From Devosia litorisediminis (GTDB lineage Bacteria > Pseudomonadota > Alphaproteobacteria > Rhizobiales > Devosiaceae): a stretch of DNA of 64,000 nt. Below, piece by piece: positions 8,541 through 19,249 of the stretch. A program made the translations under genes and the position numbers. The stretch is taken from positions 372,001 through 436,000 of the forward strand of contig NZ_JAGXTP010000001.1 in NCBI RefSeq assembly GCF_018334155.1, given 5' to 3'. Each line of letters starts with the position of its first letter. Position 1 is the stretch's first letter. The notes below the pieces were generated by a model that ran no database searches, was not told the DNA's origin, and saw only the letters and a list, made by a program, of their open reading frames with translations.

Positions 8541-9809
8541 ATGAAAATCAACAAACTGCTCGTTGGCCTTTTGACCAGCGTCACGCTCGTCATGGGCTCG
8601 GCCCAGGCAGCCGAATTGTCCATGGTGTCGGGCGATACCGGCAATGGGCTGGCGTTTCTGCGCACCCAGCTTGACCGCTTCGAAGCGGAAACCGGCAACA
8701 CCGTAACCATCGTGCCAATGCCCTCTTCGACCTCTGACCAGTTCGGTCAGTATCGTCTGTGGCTGGCCGCCGGCAATGCCGATATCGACGTGTATCAGAC
8801 CGATGTGATCTGGGCGCCGCAATTGGCCGATCAGTTTCTGGACCTGACCGATGCGGCCAAGGACGTGGTGGCTGATCACTTCCCATCGATCATCGAGTCG
8901 CAGACCGTTGACGGCAAGCTGGTCGCCATGCCCGCCTTCACCGATGCGCCTGCGCTGTACTACCGCAAGGACCTGCTGGAAAAATACAACAAGCCCGTGC
9001 CCACGACCTGGGACGAAATGGCTGCTACCGCTCAGGAAATCATGGATGCCGAGCGCGCAGCCGGTGCCAGTGAAATGTACGGCTTTGTGTTCCAGGGCAA
9101 TGCCTATGAAGGCCTGACCTGCGATGCGCTTGAGTGGGTTGTGTCCAATGGCGGCGGCCAGATCGTGGAGCCCGATGGCACCATTTCGATCAACAACGCA
9201 CAGGCAGCTGCCGCGATTGAGCGCGCTGCCAGCTGGATCGGCACCATCTCGCCAGAAGGCAATCTGGCCTATCAGGAAGAAGAAAGCCGTGGCGTTTGGC
9301 AGCTAGGCAACGCCGTGTTCATGCGCAACTGGCCCTATGCCTATCAGCTGGGCAATGGCGACGATTCGGCTGTGAAGGGCCTGTTCGACGTCGCACCTCT
9401 GCCCATGGGTGACGGCGAAGGCGCCCGCTCGGCGGCAACGCTGGGTGGCTGGAACGTGGCGGTGTCGAAGTACTCGCCTGATCCTGAAGAAGCCATCAAG
9501 CTGGCTCTGTTCCTGTCCTCTCCAGAGGTGCAGAAGGAACGTGCCATCAACCAGTCCAACCTGCCCACCATCGTTTCGCTCTATGACGATGCCGACGTTG
9601 CCGCTGCCCAGCCGATCATTCCGAGCTGGAAAGAGGTTTTCCTCAATGCAGTGCCCCGTCCCTCGGCGCCTACCAAGGTGAAGTACAACGAGGTTTCCTC
9701 GCTGTTCTGGAGCGCTGTGCATGACACGCTTTCGGGCAATGGCTCGGCTGCCGAGAACCTCGAAATTCTCGAAGCTGATCTGAGCGAGCTCAAGGGCGAC
9801 GCCTGGTAA
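8541..9809 (+). CDS. thuE: Trehalose/alpha-disaccharide ABC transporter binding protein (ThuE-like)
   Basis: A 422-residue periplasmic binding protein with signal peptide MKINKLLVGLL...SAQA and cleavage near AQA-AE. The start at 8541 has GGGAGGA just upstream, and upstream codons in the same frame lack signal character. The mature part (VYQTDVIWAPQLADQ, YYRKDLLEKYNKPVP, GGWNVAVSK) is typical of the MalE/ThuE group that binds trehalose, maltose and sucrose isomers. Its operon, thuEFGKAB in order, matches the rhizobial system for trehalose, maltitol and sucrose isomers. Confidence 0.85.
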   Translation: MKINKLLVGLLTSVTLVMGSAQAAELSMVSGDTGNGLAFLRTQLDRFEAETGNTVTIVPMPSSTSDQFGQYRLWLAAGNADIDVYQTDVIWAPQLADQFLDLTDAAKDVVADHFPSIIESQTVDGKLVAMPAFTDAPALYYRKDLLEKYNKPVPTTWDEMAATAQEIMDAERAAGASEMYGFVFQGNAYEGLTCDALEWVVSNGGGQIVEPDGTISINNAQAAAAIERAASWIGTISPEGNLAYQEEESRGVWQLGNAVFMRNWPYAYQLGNGDDSAVKGLFDVAPLPMGDGEGARSAATLGGWNVAVSKYSPDPEEAIKLALFLSSPEVQKERAINQSNLPTIVSLYDDADVAAAQPIIPSWKEVFLNAVPRPSAPTKVKYNEVSSLFWSAVHDTLSGNGSAAENLEILEADLSELKGDAW

Positions 9810-9824
9810 GACCTCCCAAACCTG

Positions 9825-9860
9825 CAGGGCGGACGACGGGTCGTGCCGTTGCCCGCCCTG
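9825..9860 (+). promoter_or_regulatory. Intercistronic hairpin after thuE
   Basis: CAGGGCGG (9825-9832) is the reverse complement of CCGCCCTG (9853-9860), with a smaller ACGA/TCGT helix inside. An A-run follows rather than a T-run, so it does not look like a terminator. Its position between binding protein and permease repeats that of the hairpin after aglE. Confidence 0.5.
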
Positions 9861-9889
9861 GCCAAAAAAAGCAAGAGGGGAGAGCATTA

Positions 9890-10866
9890 ATGGCGAGCGA
9901 TATGGTGGCGAGCGGTCCCGTCGTGGTGGTCAAGGGCCGAACGGAGCTCAGCAAGCAACGGCTGACGGCGGCGCGCTGGTTTCTGCTGCCGATGCTGGCG
10001 GCGCTGTGCGTGGTGGCGGGATGGCCTCTGCTGCGCTCGATCTATTTCTCCTTCACCGACGCCTCGCTGACAGATCTGTATGGCGCCGAGTTCATCGGTT
10101 TTGGCAATTACCTGCGCTGGACGACGCTCGATAGCGGCAAGACCATCTATCGCGGCCTGCTGGTGGATGGCGCGTGGTGGAATGCTGTGTGGAACACGCT
10201 GCGCTTCGCATTCTGGTCGGTGAGCTTTGAAGCCGTGCTCGGCATGATCGTGGCGCTGGTTCTCAATGCCGAATTCAAGGGGCGCGGCATTGTGCGTGCG
10301 GCCATTCTTATTCCATGGGCGATCCCCACCATCGTATCGGCCAAGATGTGGGCCTGGATGCTGAACGACCAGTTCGGCATCCTCAATGATCTGGGCCTGC
10401 GGCTGGGTCTGCTCAGCCAGAAGGTGGCCTGGACCGCCAGTGCTGATACGGCAATGACCGCCGTGCTGATCGTCGACATCTGGAAAACCACGCCGTTCAT
10501 GGCGCTGCTGATCCTGGCCGGGCTGCAAATGATACCCAAGGATATCTATGAGGCCGCCGACCTGGACGGGGTGCATCCGGTCAAGCAGTTCTTTGCCATC
10601 ACCCTGCCGTTGGTGCGGCCCGCGCTAATGGTGGCGATCATCTTCCGCCTTCTCGACGCGCTGCGCATTTTCGATCTGATCTATGTGCTGACGCCCAACA
10701 GTTCGGCGACCAAGACCATGAGCGTGCTGGCGCGCGAAAACCTGTTCGATTTCGACAAGTTTGCCTACGGCTCGGCGCAATCGACGTTGCTGTTCCTGAT
10801 CATCGCGATCCTGACCGTATTGTATATCTGGCTGGGCAAGGTCCGGTTTGACGGGGGAGACCGCTA

Positions 10867-10867
<1 letters not shown>
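9890..10867 (+). CDS. thuF: Trehalose ABC transporter permease (ThuF-like)
   Basis: A 325-residue MalF-type permease with about six membrane helices and the EAA loop KDIYEAADLDGVHPVKQFFAITLP. ATG follows GGGGAGAG at normal spacing. It is the first of two permease subunits; its TAA stop shares a base with the ATG of thuG, so the two are translationally coupled. Substrate is inferred from the ThuE and ThuAB neighbours. Confidence 0.85.
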
Positions 10868-11712
<845 letters not shown>

Positions 11713-11724
11713 GGAGCAAAACTC

Positions 11725-12732
<1,008 letters not shown>

Positions 12733-12901
12733 AAGCTGATAATCTGCAGGGGGCGTCAAACTCTGGTCATCCGGAGCGCTCACTGCATCACTGTCGATCA
12801 GGCTGCGCCCCGTACTCCCTGCGGTGCCGGTCCGGTCGATCTAGCATGCCAACAGATTGTCGTGTCGCGCCTGTCTGCGACACCATCAAAGGAGAATTCC
12901 C

Positions 12902-13684
12902 ATGGCTATCCGCACACTGGTCTGGGGCGAGAACGTCCACGAACAGAAGAACAAGGTCGTTGCTGACAATTATCCCGAGGGGATGCACAACCAGATTGCC
13001 AAGCTGCTGGCCAGCGACAGCAATATCGTGACCAAGACCACCACACTGCAGGAGCCTGAACATGGCTGCACCGTGGAGGCGCTGGCTGAAACCGATGTGC
13101 TGATCTGGTGGGGGCATGCCGCCCATGGCGATGTGGCCGACGAAATCGTCGAGCGGATTGCCCAGCGGGTCTGGGAAGGCATGGGGCTGATCGTGCTGCA
13201 TTCGGGGCATTTCTCGAAGATCTTCAAGCGCCTGATGGGCTCGCCCTGCGCGCTGCACTGGCGCGAAGCGGGCGAGCGCGAGCGGCTGTGGGTAACCACG
13301 CCGGGTCATCCGATCGCCAAGGGCCTGCCAGCGTTTTTCGAGCTGGAAATGGAAGAGATGTATGGCGAGCCCTTCAGCGTGCCAGAGCCGCTCGAAACGG
13401 TGTTCGTCAGCTGGTTCCAGGGTGGTGAGGTGTTCCGCAGCGGACTGACCTATCGTCGGGGCGCAGGCAATATCTTCTACTTCCGCCCGGGGCACGAAAC
13501 CTATCCGACCTATCACGATGACACGGTCGGCCTGGTGCTGCGCAATGCGGTGAACTGGGCGTATAACTCAAGCCAGCATCCCGAGCTGCTCGATGCCCCC
13601 AACACACCGGTGGATCAGGCACTCGAAAAGATCGAAGAGCGCGGGCCCAAGCTGCATCACGACGGCGAAGAAGGCTTCAAATAG
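12902..13684 (+). CDS. thuA: Trehalose utilisation protein ThuA
   Basis: A 260-residue protein of the ThuA family, with a class-I glutamine-amidotransferase-like fold ([37 protein letters not shown]). In rhizobia ThuA and ThuB are needed to assimilate trehalose, maltitol and sucrose isomers through 3-keto derivatives. ATG at 12902 follows AAAGGAG; the longer frame lacks family sequence. A 169-nt gap with no visible gene or clear terminator separates it from thuK. Confidence 0.88.
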   Translation: MAIRTLVWGENVHEQKNKVVADNYPEGMHNQIAKLLASDSNIVTKTTTLQEPEHGCTVEALAETDVLIWWGHAAHGDVADEIVERIAQRVWEGMGLIVLHSGHFSKIFKRLMGSPCALHWREAGERERLWVTTPGHPIAKGLPAFFELEMEEMYGEPFSVPEPLETVFVSWFQGGEVFRSGLTYRRGAGNIFYFRPGHETYPTYHDDTVGLVLRNAVNWAYNSSQHPELLDAPNTPVDQALEKIEERGPKLHHDGEEGFK

Positions 13685-13942
13685 GGCAATGCCGATGTCC
13701 AGGTGAGACAGCCCGAGCGGGCTATGGCCCGCGCGGCGGTGCACTCCCGGTTTGGTGAGGGTGAGCCCTCTACACGAACCTGACCGGGATATCGGCCCTT
13801 TGATGTGCGCCACGCAGAAGTGGATGGCACACCCGTACGCCGGGCCAAAAAACTCTGAGGATGTCATGTTGGCCTGCGCCGGCATGACATCGACAACAAC
13901 TCCTAAGAGAGGTGACCGTGGGGTCGCCGAAGGATCAAGAAT
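13685..13942. repeat. REP-like palindromes between thuA and thuB
   Basis: This 258-bp gap inside the operon contains AGCCCG/CGGGCT (13710-13723) and a longer palindrome at 13861-13890: ATGTCATG and CATGACAT around a GGC/GCC core. The second resembles the GTCATNCCGGC-type intergenic palindromes common in alphaproteobacteria. No gene is supported here; frames crossing it lack coding bias. The insertion does not disrupt gene order. Confidence 0.5.
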
Positions 13943-14986
13943 ATGCGTCTGCTCATTCTGGGGACTGGTGGCATGGCCAACACCCATGCCAAGCACTTTG
14001 CTGCCATTGACGGGGTGACCCTGGTTGGCGGGGTGGATGTGGACCCGGCACGGGTCGAGGCGTTCAATCTGGTGCATGGCATTGAACGCGGCTTCGGCTC
14101 GCTGGATGCGGCCATTGCCTGGGGCCAGTTTGACGCCATTGCCAATGTGACGCCTGACTCGATCCATCACCCGACCACCATGGCGGCGCTGCGGGCGGGC
14201 AAGCATGTGTTCTGCGAGAAGCCGCTGGCGACCGATCATACCAAGGCCATGGAAATGACCGAACTGGCCGAGCAGATGGGCCTGATCAACATGGTCAACC
14301 TGACCTATCGCAATGTCAGCCAGCTGCAAAAGGCGCGCGAGATCGTGCAGTCCGGCGCGGTGGGCAAGGTCAAGCATTTCGAGGCCAGCTATCTGCAGAG
14401 CTGGCTGGTATCCAAGGCCTGGGGCGACTGGCGCACTGAAAGCCAGTGGCTGTGGCGGCTATCGAAAAAGCATGGCTCGAACGGCGTGCTGGGTGATATC
14501 GGCGTGCATATTCTGGACTTTGCGGCCTTTGGTGCGGGTAGCGATTTCTCCAAGGTCTTCTGCCGGCTCGAAACCTTCGACAAGGCCGAAAACAACCGGA
14601 TTGGCGAATATGACCTGGATGCCAATGACAGCTTCGCCATGACGGCGCAGCTCGAGAACGGGGCGCTGGGCGTGATCCATGCCACGCGCTGGGCGACCGG
14701 GCATTTCAATGAATTGCGGTTGCGGGTTTATGGCGAGCTGGGCTCGGTAGAAGTGCAGCACCGCCATGACTGGAGCAAGCTGCTAACCTGTCTAGGCGAC
14801 GATGCGGAAACCGGCGCCTGGACAGAAGTGGCTGTGGATCCGGTGCCAACCAATTACATGCGCTTTGTCGATGCGGTGCGGGCGGGCAAGAATGACGAGC
14901 CCAGTTTCCGCCACGCGACCAATATCCAGACCGTGCTGGATCTGGCGACCGCGTCTGACCGCGATCGGCTGGAGCTGAAGGTCTAG
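13943..14986 (+). CDS. thuB: Gfo/Idh/MocA-family disaccharide 3-dehydrogenase (ThuB)
   Basis: A 347-residue NAD(P)-binding oxidoreductase. It starts with the Rossmann motif LLILGTGGMANTHAKHF, then has EKPLA at the sugar-binding domain junction and GDIGVHILDFAAFG in the C-terminal Gfo/Idh/MocA domain. The rhizobial ThuB family oxidises trehalose-like disaccharides to 3-keto sugars. ATG at 13943 has AAGGATC upstream. No glycosidase is encoded in this operon, so later hydrolysis of the keto sugar must use a gene elsewhere. Confidence 0.85.
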   Translation: MRLLILGTGGMANTHAKHFAAIDGVTLVGGVDVDPARVEAFNLVHGIERGFGSLDAAIAWGQFDAIANVTPDSIHHPTTMAALRAGKHVFCEKPLATDHTKAMEMTELAEQMGLINMVNLTYRNVSQLQKAREIVQSGAVGKVKHFEASYLQSWLVSKAWGDWRTESQWLWRLSKKHGSNGVLGDIGVHILDFAAFGAGSDFSKVFCRLETFDKAENNRIGEYDLDANDSFAMTAQLENGALGVIHATRWATGHFNELRLRVYGELGSVEVQHRHDWSKLLTCLGDDAETGAWTEVAVDPVPTNYMRFVDAVRAGKNDEPSFRHATNIQTVLDLATASDRDRLELKV

Positions 14987-15020
14987 ACCCACCGCGTCAA
15001 GCGGTGGTTCAGGCAAGAAA

Positions 15021-15046
15021 AAACCCCGGCCGGAAGGCCGGGGTTT
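15021..15046. terminator. Bidirectional terminator between thuB and the secreted protein gene
   Basis: AAACCCCGGCC and GGCCGGGGTTT form an 11-bp perfect stem with GGAA loop. An A-run on the left and T-rich sequence on the right suit termination from both convergent genes. A second hairpin (CCACCGC/GCGGTGG, 14989-15007) lies just before it. Confidence 0.85.
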
Positions 15047-15068
15047 CCCGTTTTAGGGTGATGATCGC

Positions 15069-15590
15069 TTAGGCGCGGTCATCGACATAAACGGTGACCG
15101 AACCATCGGCCTGGCTGTGCACGGCGACAACGTCGTCAGCAGCATAGCCCTGGGCTTCCAGCTTGGCCTTGATGGCGGCATTGCCGTCAATATTGTCGTG
15201 CAGCGTAGCTGCGCCTTCGGCATTGGCCGCGATGGCGCTGTCGATGCCAGCAGCTTCGGTGGCTGCGTCGCCTTCAAGTGAAGACAGCAGGACGATATTG
15301 ACCTGGGCTTCATCGGTGATCGCGCTGAGGTCGACATCTGCCGAACCGGAGATAGCCGCGGTCACCGAGGCGTAGCTGTGATCAGCCGCATCGGCAGCGG
15401 TGCTCATGGCATTGGTCGATGCGTTGGCATCAGCACCGACAGTTGCGTCCGCACCGGCATCGCCAGCTGGGGTTTCAACGTTGACGCCGGCGCCAGCATC
15501 GACACCGACAGCTGCATCCTGTGCCAGAGCAGGCAGGGCGCTTGCGGACATCAGGGCTGCAATGGTGGTTGCGAGAATGGTCTTGTTCAT
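15069..15590 (-). CDS. Ala-rich secreted protein of unknown function
   Basis: A 173-residue protein with a clean signal peptide (MNKTILATTIAALMSASALPALAQ, cleaved at ALA-QD). The following 60 residues are low-complexity Ala/Asp/Gly/Val. The C-terminal half is more regular, with a segment like ATLHDNIDGNAAIKAKLEAQ ending in GSVTVYVDDRA. The start 15590 has GGAGAGA at good spacing. I recognise no named family with certainty; similar small Ala-rich periplasmic proteins occur in Devosia-like genomes. It is probably periplasmic, and no enzymatic motif is visible. Confidence 0.7.
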   Translation of the reverse strand: MNKTILATTIAALMSASALPALAQDAAVGVDAGAGVNVETPAGDAGADATVGADANASTNAMSTAADAADHSYASVTAAISGSADVDLSAITDEAQVNIVLLSSLEGDAATEAAGIDSAIAANAEGAATLHDNIDGNAAIKAKLEAQGYAADDVVAVHSQADGSVTVYVDDRA

Positions 15591-15776
15591 TTGGTCTCTC
15601 CTAAGGTGGGTTATGCCCCCCACTTGGACAGTCGAGACAATGATGAACGGCGACGTTGGTTGCAGGAATTTCGATCACGAAATGAAAAATGTCAGGCACA
15701 TTTTTGCCATAGTGTGCATCTTGTAACCCGTTGCACGCGTTCCAAATAATACGGGTACACAAGAGGAAGCGTCACT

Positions 15777-16025
15777 ATGGGAATACTCTGGGCCATCATC
15801 GTTGGTTTTCTTGCCGGTCTGATCGCCAAATGGATCACGCCGGGCGACAACAAGCCGAGCGGGTTCATCCTGACCACCGTGCTGGGTATTGTCGGCTCGC
15901 TGCTGGCGACCTGGCTGGGGCAGGCCATTGGCTGGTATGGCGCCGGTGATGGCGCTGGTTTCATCGCCTCGATCGTGGGGGCGGTGATCATCTTGCTGGT
16001 CTGGACGCAGTTGGCGCGTCGCTAG
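15777..16025 (+). CDS. GlsB/YeaQ/YmgE family stress-response membrane protein
   Basis: An 82-residue, three-helix inner-membrane protein rich in Gly (IIVGFLAGLIAKWITPG, TVLGIVGSLLATWLGQ, GFIASIVGAVIILLVW). This is the pattern of the transglycosylase-associated YeaQ family, which in other bacteria is induced by general stress. The biochemical function is unknown. I looked for an EcfG-type promoter upstream and saw no convincing one. Confidence 0.87.
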   Translation: MGILWAIIVGFLAGLIAKWITPGDNKPSGFILTTVLGIVGSLLATWLGQAIGWYGAGDGAGFIASIVGAVIILLVWTQLARR

Positions 16026-16055
16026 GCATCAGCAGGCTGAACAGGTTGCAGTAAA

Positions 16056-16078
16056 AAGGGCGCCCGATGGGCGCCCTT
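16056..16078. terminator. Bidirectional terminator
   Basis: AAGGGCGCCC and GGGCGCCCTT with a 3-nt loop form a perfect 10-bp stem preceded by an A-run. It separates the convergent YeaQ-like and 5'-nucleotidase genes. Confidence 0.8.
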
Positions 16079-16102
16079 CGTGTTTGCAACTGAAGGATCG
16101 GA

Positions 16103-17707
16103 TCAGTTGACGATGGTGATACGGCCATCGGTCATTGGCGTGTACTCGCCGCCGAGCTTGGCGATGTAGTCGGCCAGGACCTGCTCAAGTGGTGGGCCAA
16201 AGTCGTATGGGTTGTCGCCCGAAGCGAAGGTGCCGTAACCGTCGCCGCCGCCACGCATGTAGTTGTTGGTGACCACGGTATAGGTGGCGTCTTCATCGAT
16301 CGGCGCGTAGCTGTCGCCCGAACCAACCATGACGTCACTGATGCGTTCGCCAGCGGCATTGGTCAGGGTGGCGGTGTATTTCAGACCGGCAACCTGTGGG
16401 AAGCGACCTGCACCGTTTTCGACATCGCTGACGCCGTTTTCGAGCGCTTCGATGACGTCTGCACCGCTGATCTGCACGGTTGCCAGCGTGTTGGAGAATG
16501 GCAGCACGGTGACGACTTCACCCATGGTGATTTCGCCTTCGTCGATGGAGGCACGCAGTCCGCCGCCGTTCTGGATGGCGATGGATGCGCCCTGACCCGA
16601 AGCGCGATCAAGCATGGCGTCGGCGACGAGATTGCCCATGGTGCATTCCATGGCGCGGCAGACATCGCGTGAGCCTTCAATCGGGGTGGTGGTGGTGCCG
16701 ATGACCACGTTCATGGCTTCAGCAATCGGGGCTGCCAGTTCGGCGAGCTGACCCTTGAAGTCTTCATTGCCGGTGACCGAGGCGTCGATCAGGTAGGGTT
16801 CGCCTTCAGCCTTGGTGACAACGCCGTTGTCGTCCCAGGTGATGGCGATATCGCCCAGATGCTTGCCATACTGGTTGGCCTGAACCACGGCGACTTCAAT
16901 GCCGTCTGGATTGGTGACCATTGTGGGGTAGGGGCCAGCGGCGTTTTCATCGGTATTGGAGAGCAGTGTGTGGCTGTGGCCACCCACGATCACGTCGACC
17001 AGTGGCAGGGCTGCTGCCAGATCCATGTCGACGGTGTAGCCGATGTGGCTGAGCACGATGATCTTGTTGACGCCAGCGGCGTCGAGCGCTTCGGAGGCAC
17101 CGCGGACATACTGGATGATGTCGGTGAACTCGACATCATCGCCGGGCGAGGAAATGTCGGGGGTATCTTCGGTGGTGGCGCCGATGATGCCGATCTTTTC
17201 GCCGCCAACTTCAACGACGATGGAGCCCTTGATCTTGCCAGCAAGGTTTTCATCGCGGGTGACGTCGAAATTGCCGCCAATGATGGGGAATTCGGCTGCC
17301 TCGATAAACTTCATGAATTCAGCGGGACCGTCGTCGAATTCGTGGTTGCCGGTGGCAACGACGTCAAAACCCATCTGATTGAAGAAGTCCGAGACCACCT
17401 TGGACTTGTAGGTGGTGTAGTAGAGCGAGCCCTGGAAATTGTCGCCGGCCGACAGCAGCAGGCTGTTGCCGTCTGCATATTTGGCGCGGGTGTCATCGAT
17501 GATGGTCTTGAGGCGCGCGATACCGCCAAAGCATTCGCCAGCCGCATCGTCCTCGGCATTACAGTCCGCGTCGTATTTGGAGATCGGGTCGAAGCGGGAG
17601 TGGAAGTCGTTGATATGGAGGATATTCAGCGTGAAATCCGCGTGGGCAACGCTGGAAAATCCAGCGCAGAGGGTAAGCGCCGTAGCGCCGAGAAGTAGTT
17701 TTTTCAT
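16103..17707 (-). CDS. Periplasmic 5'-nucleotidase/metallophosphatase (UshA family)
   Basis: A 534-residue exported enzyme with signal peptide MKKLLLGATALTLCAGFSSV and cleavage at AHA-DF. The N-terminal calcineurin-like metallophosphatase domain carries the metal ligands in ILHINDFHSR, LSAGDNFQGS, TGNHEFDDG and GGHSH. The C-terminal 5'-nucleotidase domain (about residues 340-530) has AIQNGGGLRASI and LPFSNTL. It hydrolyses nucleotides to nucleosides and phosphate in the periplasm and could feed the nucleobase uptake island further right. Start 17707 is chosen because the signal peptide begins there; the frame runs 51 codons further upstream without signal character. Confidence 0.87.
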   Translation of the reverse strand: MKKLLLGATALTLCAGFSSVAHADFTLNILHINDFHSRFDPISKYDADCNAEDDAAGECFGGIARLKTIIDDTRAKYADGNSLLLSAGDNFQGSLYYTTYKSKVVSDFFNQMGFDVVATGNHEFDDGPAEFMKFIEAAEFPIIGGNFDVTRDENLAGKIKGSIVVEVGGEKIGIIGATTEDTPDISSPGDDVEFTDIIQYVRGASEALDAAGVNKIIVLSHIGYTVDMDLAAALPLVDVIVGGHSHTLLSNTDENAAGPYPTMVTNPDGIEVAVVQANQYGKHLGDIAITWDDNGVVTKAEGEPYLIDASVTGNEDFKGQLAELAAPIAEAMNVVIGTTTTPIEGSRDVCRAMECTMGNLVADAMLDRASGQGASIAIQNGGGLRASIDEGEITMGEVVTVLPFSNTLATVQISGADVIEALENGVSDVENGAGRFPQVAGLKYTATLTNAAGERISDVMVGSGDSYAPIDEDATYTVVTNNYMRGGGDGYGTFASGDNPYDFGPPLEQVLADYIAKLGGEYTPMTDGRITIVN

Positions 17708-17999
17708 CCCTGTTATCCTTGTTTGCTTGACGGCCATTCTGTCCCGCAGCGGTGCGCGCTGACCCTGGAGCGATGTGCCATCGGGTCGGTGCGGTCCAGC
17801 CACGTCGAGCAATGAGTTAACCAGTCTTTTGTGACAGTGAAAAGTGGACCTTTTGGTCAAATGTCATGGTTTGCATGCATTCGTGTGACTTCAGGTTTTT
17901 TCAACCATGGCGCAAAACAGTGTTAGGCCGTAACGCAGGCTAAAGGCAGCGGCGCCCATAATGGGGCCTGACGCCAACCAGAACGGATCAAACAAACCC

Positions 18000-18461
18000 A
18001 TGAGTGCGGCCCTTGAGAGCCTGATGCGCGATGTACCCCGTCCGGCCCAGAGTCGGCACGACTGGCTTGGCGTGTTCAGTTTTGTCGGCGTTGGTGCGGG
18101 TGGGGCGCTGGCCTTTGTGGTGCTGTCGAGCGTGGCGATCTGGATGCAGACCGGGCTGGCCGACTGGCTGGTCAACACGCTGAGCTATGCGGTGCTGATC
18201 CTGCCGGTCTATCTGATGCATCACCGCTATTCATTTGGATCGGATGCCGCGCATCGCCAGGCGCTGCCGCGCTATCTGGCCGTGCAAGCCATGGCGCTGG
18301 TGCTGGCGGCCATGTTTTCCTACGGCGCGCTGAACATTGTGGGACTGCCCACGGTACTGGCCTCGATTGTGGTGGTGGTGCTGACCGCAGCGGTCAATTA
18401 TGTGGTGCTGCGCAGCTGGGCTTTCGCACAAGATCGGGCCGGCATTGCATTGGCAATGTAG
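18000..18461 (+). CDS. GtrA-like membrane protein
   Basis: A 153-residue protein with four hydrophobic segments and the GtrA pattern: FSFVGVGAGGALAFVVL in helix 1, MHHRYSFGS after helix 2, and a final helix ending NYVVLRSWAF. GtrA proteins are thought to flip lipid-linked sugars, and many act with a neighbouring glycosyltransferase, but none is adjacent here. An in-frame ATG at 17961 would add 13 residues; neither start has a strong ribosome-binding site. The 253-nt gap before it holds only the upstream region of the divergent nucleotidase gene. Confidence 0.75.
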   Translation: MSAALESLMRDVPRPAQSRHDWLGVFSFVGVGAGGALAFVVLSSVAIWMQTGLADWLVNTLSYAVLILPVYLMHHRYSFGSDAAHRQALPRYLAVQAMALVLAAMFSYGALNIVGLPTVLASIVVVVLTAAVNYVVLRSWAFAQDRAGIALAM

Positions 18462-18528
18462 GACTGGGGTTTCAATACCAGTTCAGTCAGGTATTCTCCG
18501 CGACGTTTGATTTGCGGGAGTATGCGGC

Positions 18529-19176
18529 ATGAAGACTGCTTTGATTGTTTATGGCGGCTGGTCGGGTCACGATCCCGAGGAGTGCGCCGCCATTTATCGG
18601 CGCTGGCTGCATGAGGATGGCTTCTCGGTGCGCACAGCCACTGAAACCAGCGCATTTGCTGACCCATCCATTCATGACCTGTCGCTGATCGTGCCGATTT
18701 TCACGATGAGCAAGATCGAAAAGGAAGAGGTCGCCAACCTCACCAAGGCGGTCCAGAACGGCGTCGGACTGGCCGGCCATCATGGCGGCATGAGCGATGC
18801 GTTCCGCGAGTCGGTGGACTATCAGTTCATGATTGGCGGCCAGTGGGTGGCGCATCCGGGCGATATCATCGACTACACCGTCGATGTTGCCGATGCGGCG
18901 GACCCGGTGATGGAGGGGATCAAGTCGTTCCCCTACAATTCCGAGCAATATTACATGCATGTCGACCCGGCCATTCATGTGCTGGCGACGACCACGTTCA
19001 ATGGCGAGCATGCGCCGTGGATTGATGGTGTGGTGATGCCCGTGGTGTGGAAGCATCTGTATGGCAAGGGCCGGGTATTCCATTCGACGCTGGGCCACCG
19101 CGCCAAGGAATTCGAGAACCGCGAAATGGCAACCATGATGCGCCGTGGCATGAACTGGGCCGCGCGCGAGGGCTAA
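18529..19176 (+). CDS. ThuA-like domain protein
   Basis: A 215-residue protein of the ThuA-like (glutamine-amidotransferase-like) superfamily: ALIVYGGWSGHDPEE at the first strand, GLAGHHGGMSDAFR at the nucleophile-elbow region with His-His-Gly rather than Cys, and GKGRVFHSTLGH near the end. It is only distantly related to ThuA at 12902. Such proteins often accompany Gfo/Idh/MocA dehydrogenases in sugar 3-keto pathways, but here the gene stands alone with its own terminator. Function is not known beyond the fold. Confidence 0.75.
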   Translation: MKTALIVYGGWSGHDPEECAAIYRRWLHEDGFSVRTATETSAFADPSIHDLSLIVPIFTMSKIEKEEVANLTKAVQNGVGLAGHHGGMSDAFRESVDYQFMIGGQWVAHPGDIIDYTVDVADAADPVMEGIKSFPYNSEQYYMHVDPAIHVLATTTFNGEHAPWIDGVVMPVVWKHLYGKGRVFHSTLGHRAKEFENREMATMMRRGMNWAAREG

Positions 19177-19202
19177 TGCCCCCAATAGCGTTGCAGCAAT
19201 GA

Positions 19203-19232
19203 AAAAGCCCCCGGCGCGATCCGGGGGCTTTT
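19203..19232. terminator. Bidirectional terminator
   Basis: AAAAGCCCCCGG and CCGGGGGCTTTT form a perfect 12-bp stem with a 6-nt loop, followed by more T residues. It separates the ThuA-like gene from the convergent nrsF-like gene. Confidence 0.88.
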
Positions 19233-19249
19233 GTTTTTGTCGGCGTGCA

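Noticed and set aside
17708..17960. Possible PhoB box before the 5'-nucleotidase gene (CTGTCAC-like half-site)
   Set aside because: Only one half-site is convincing; the second repeat at the right spacing is missing.
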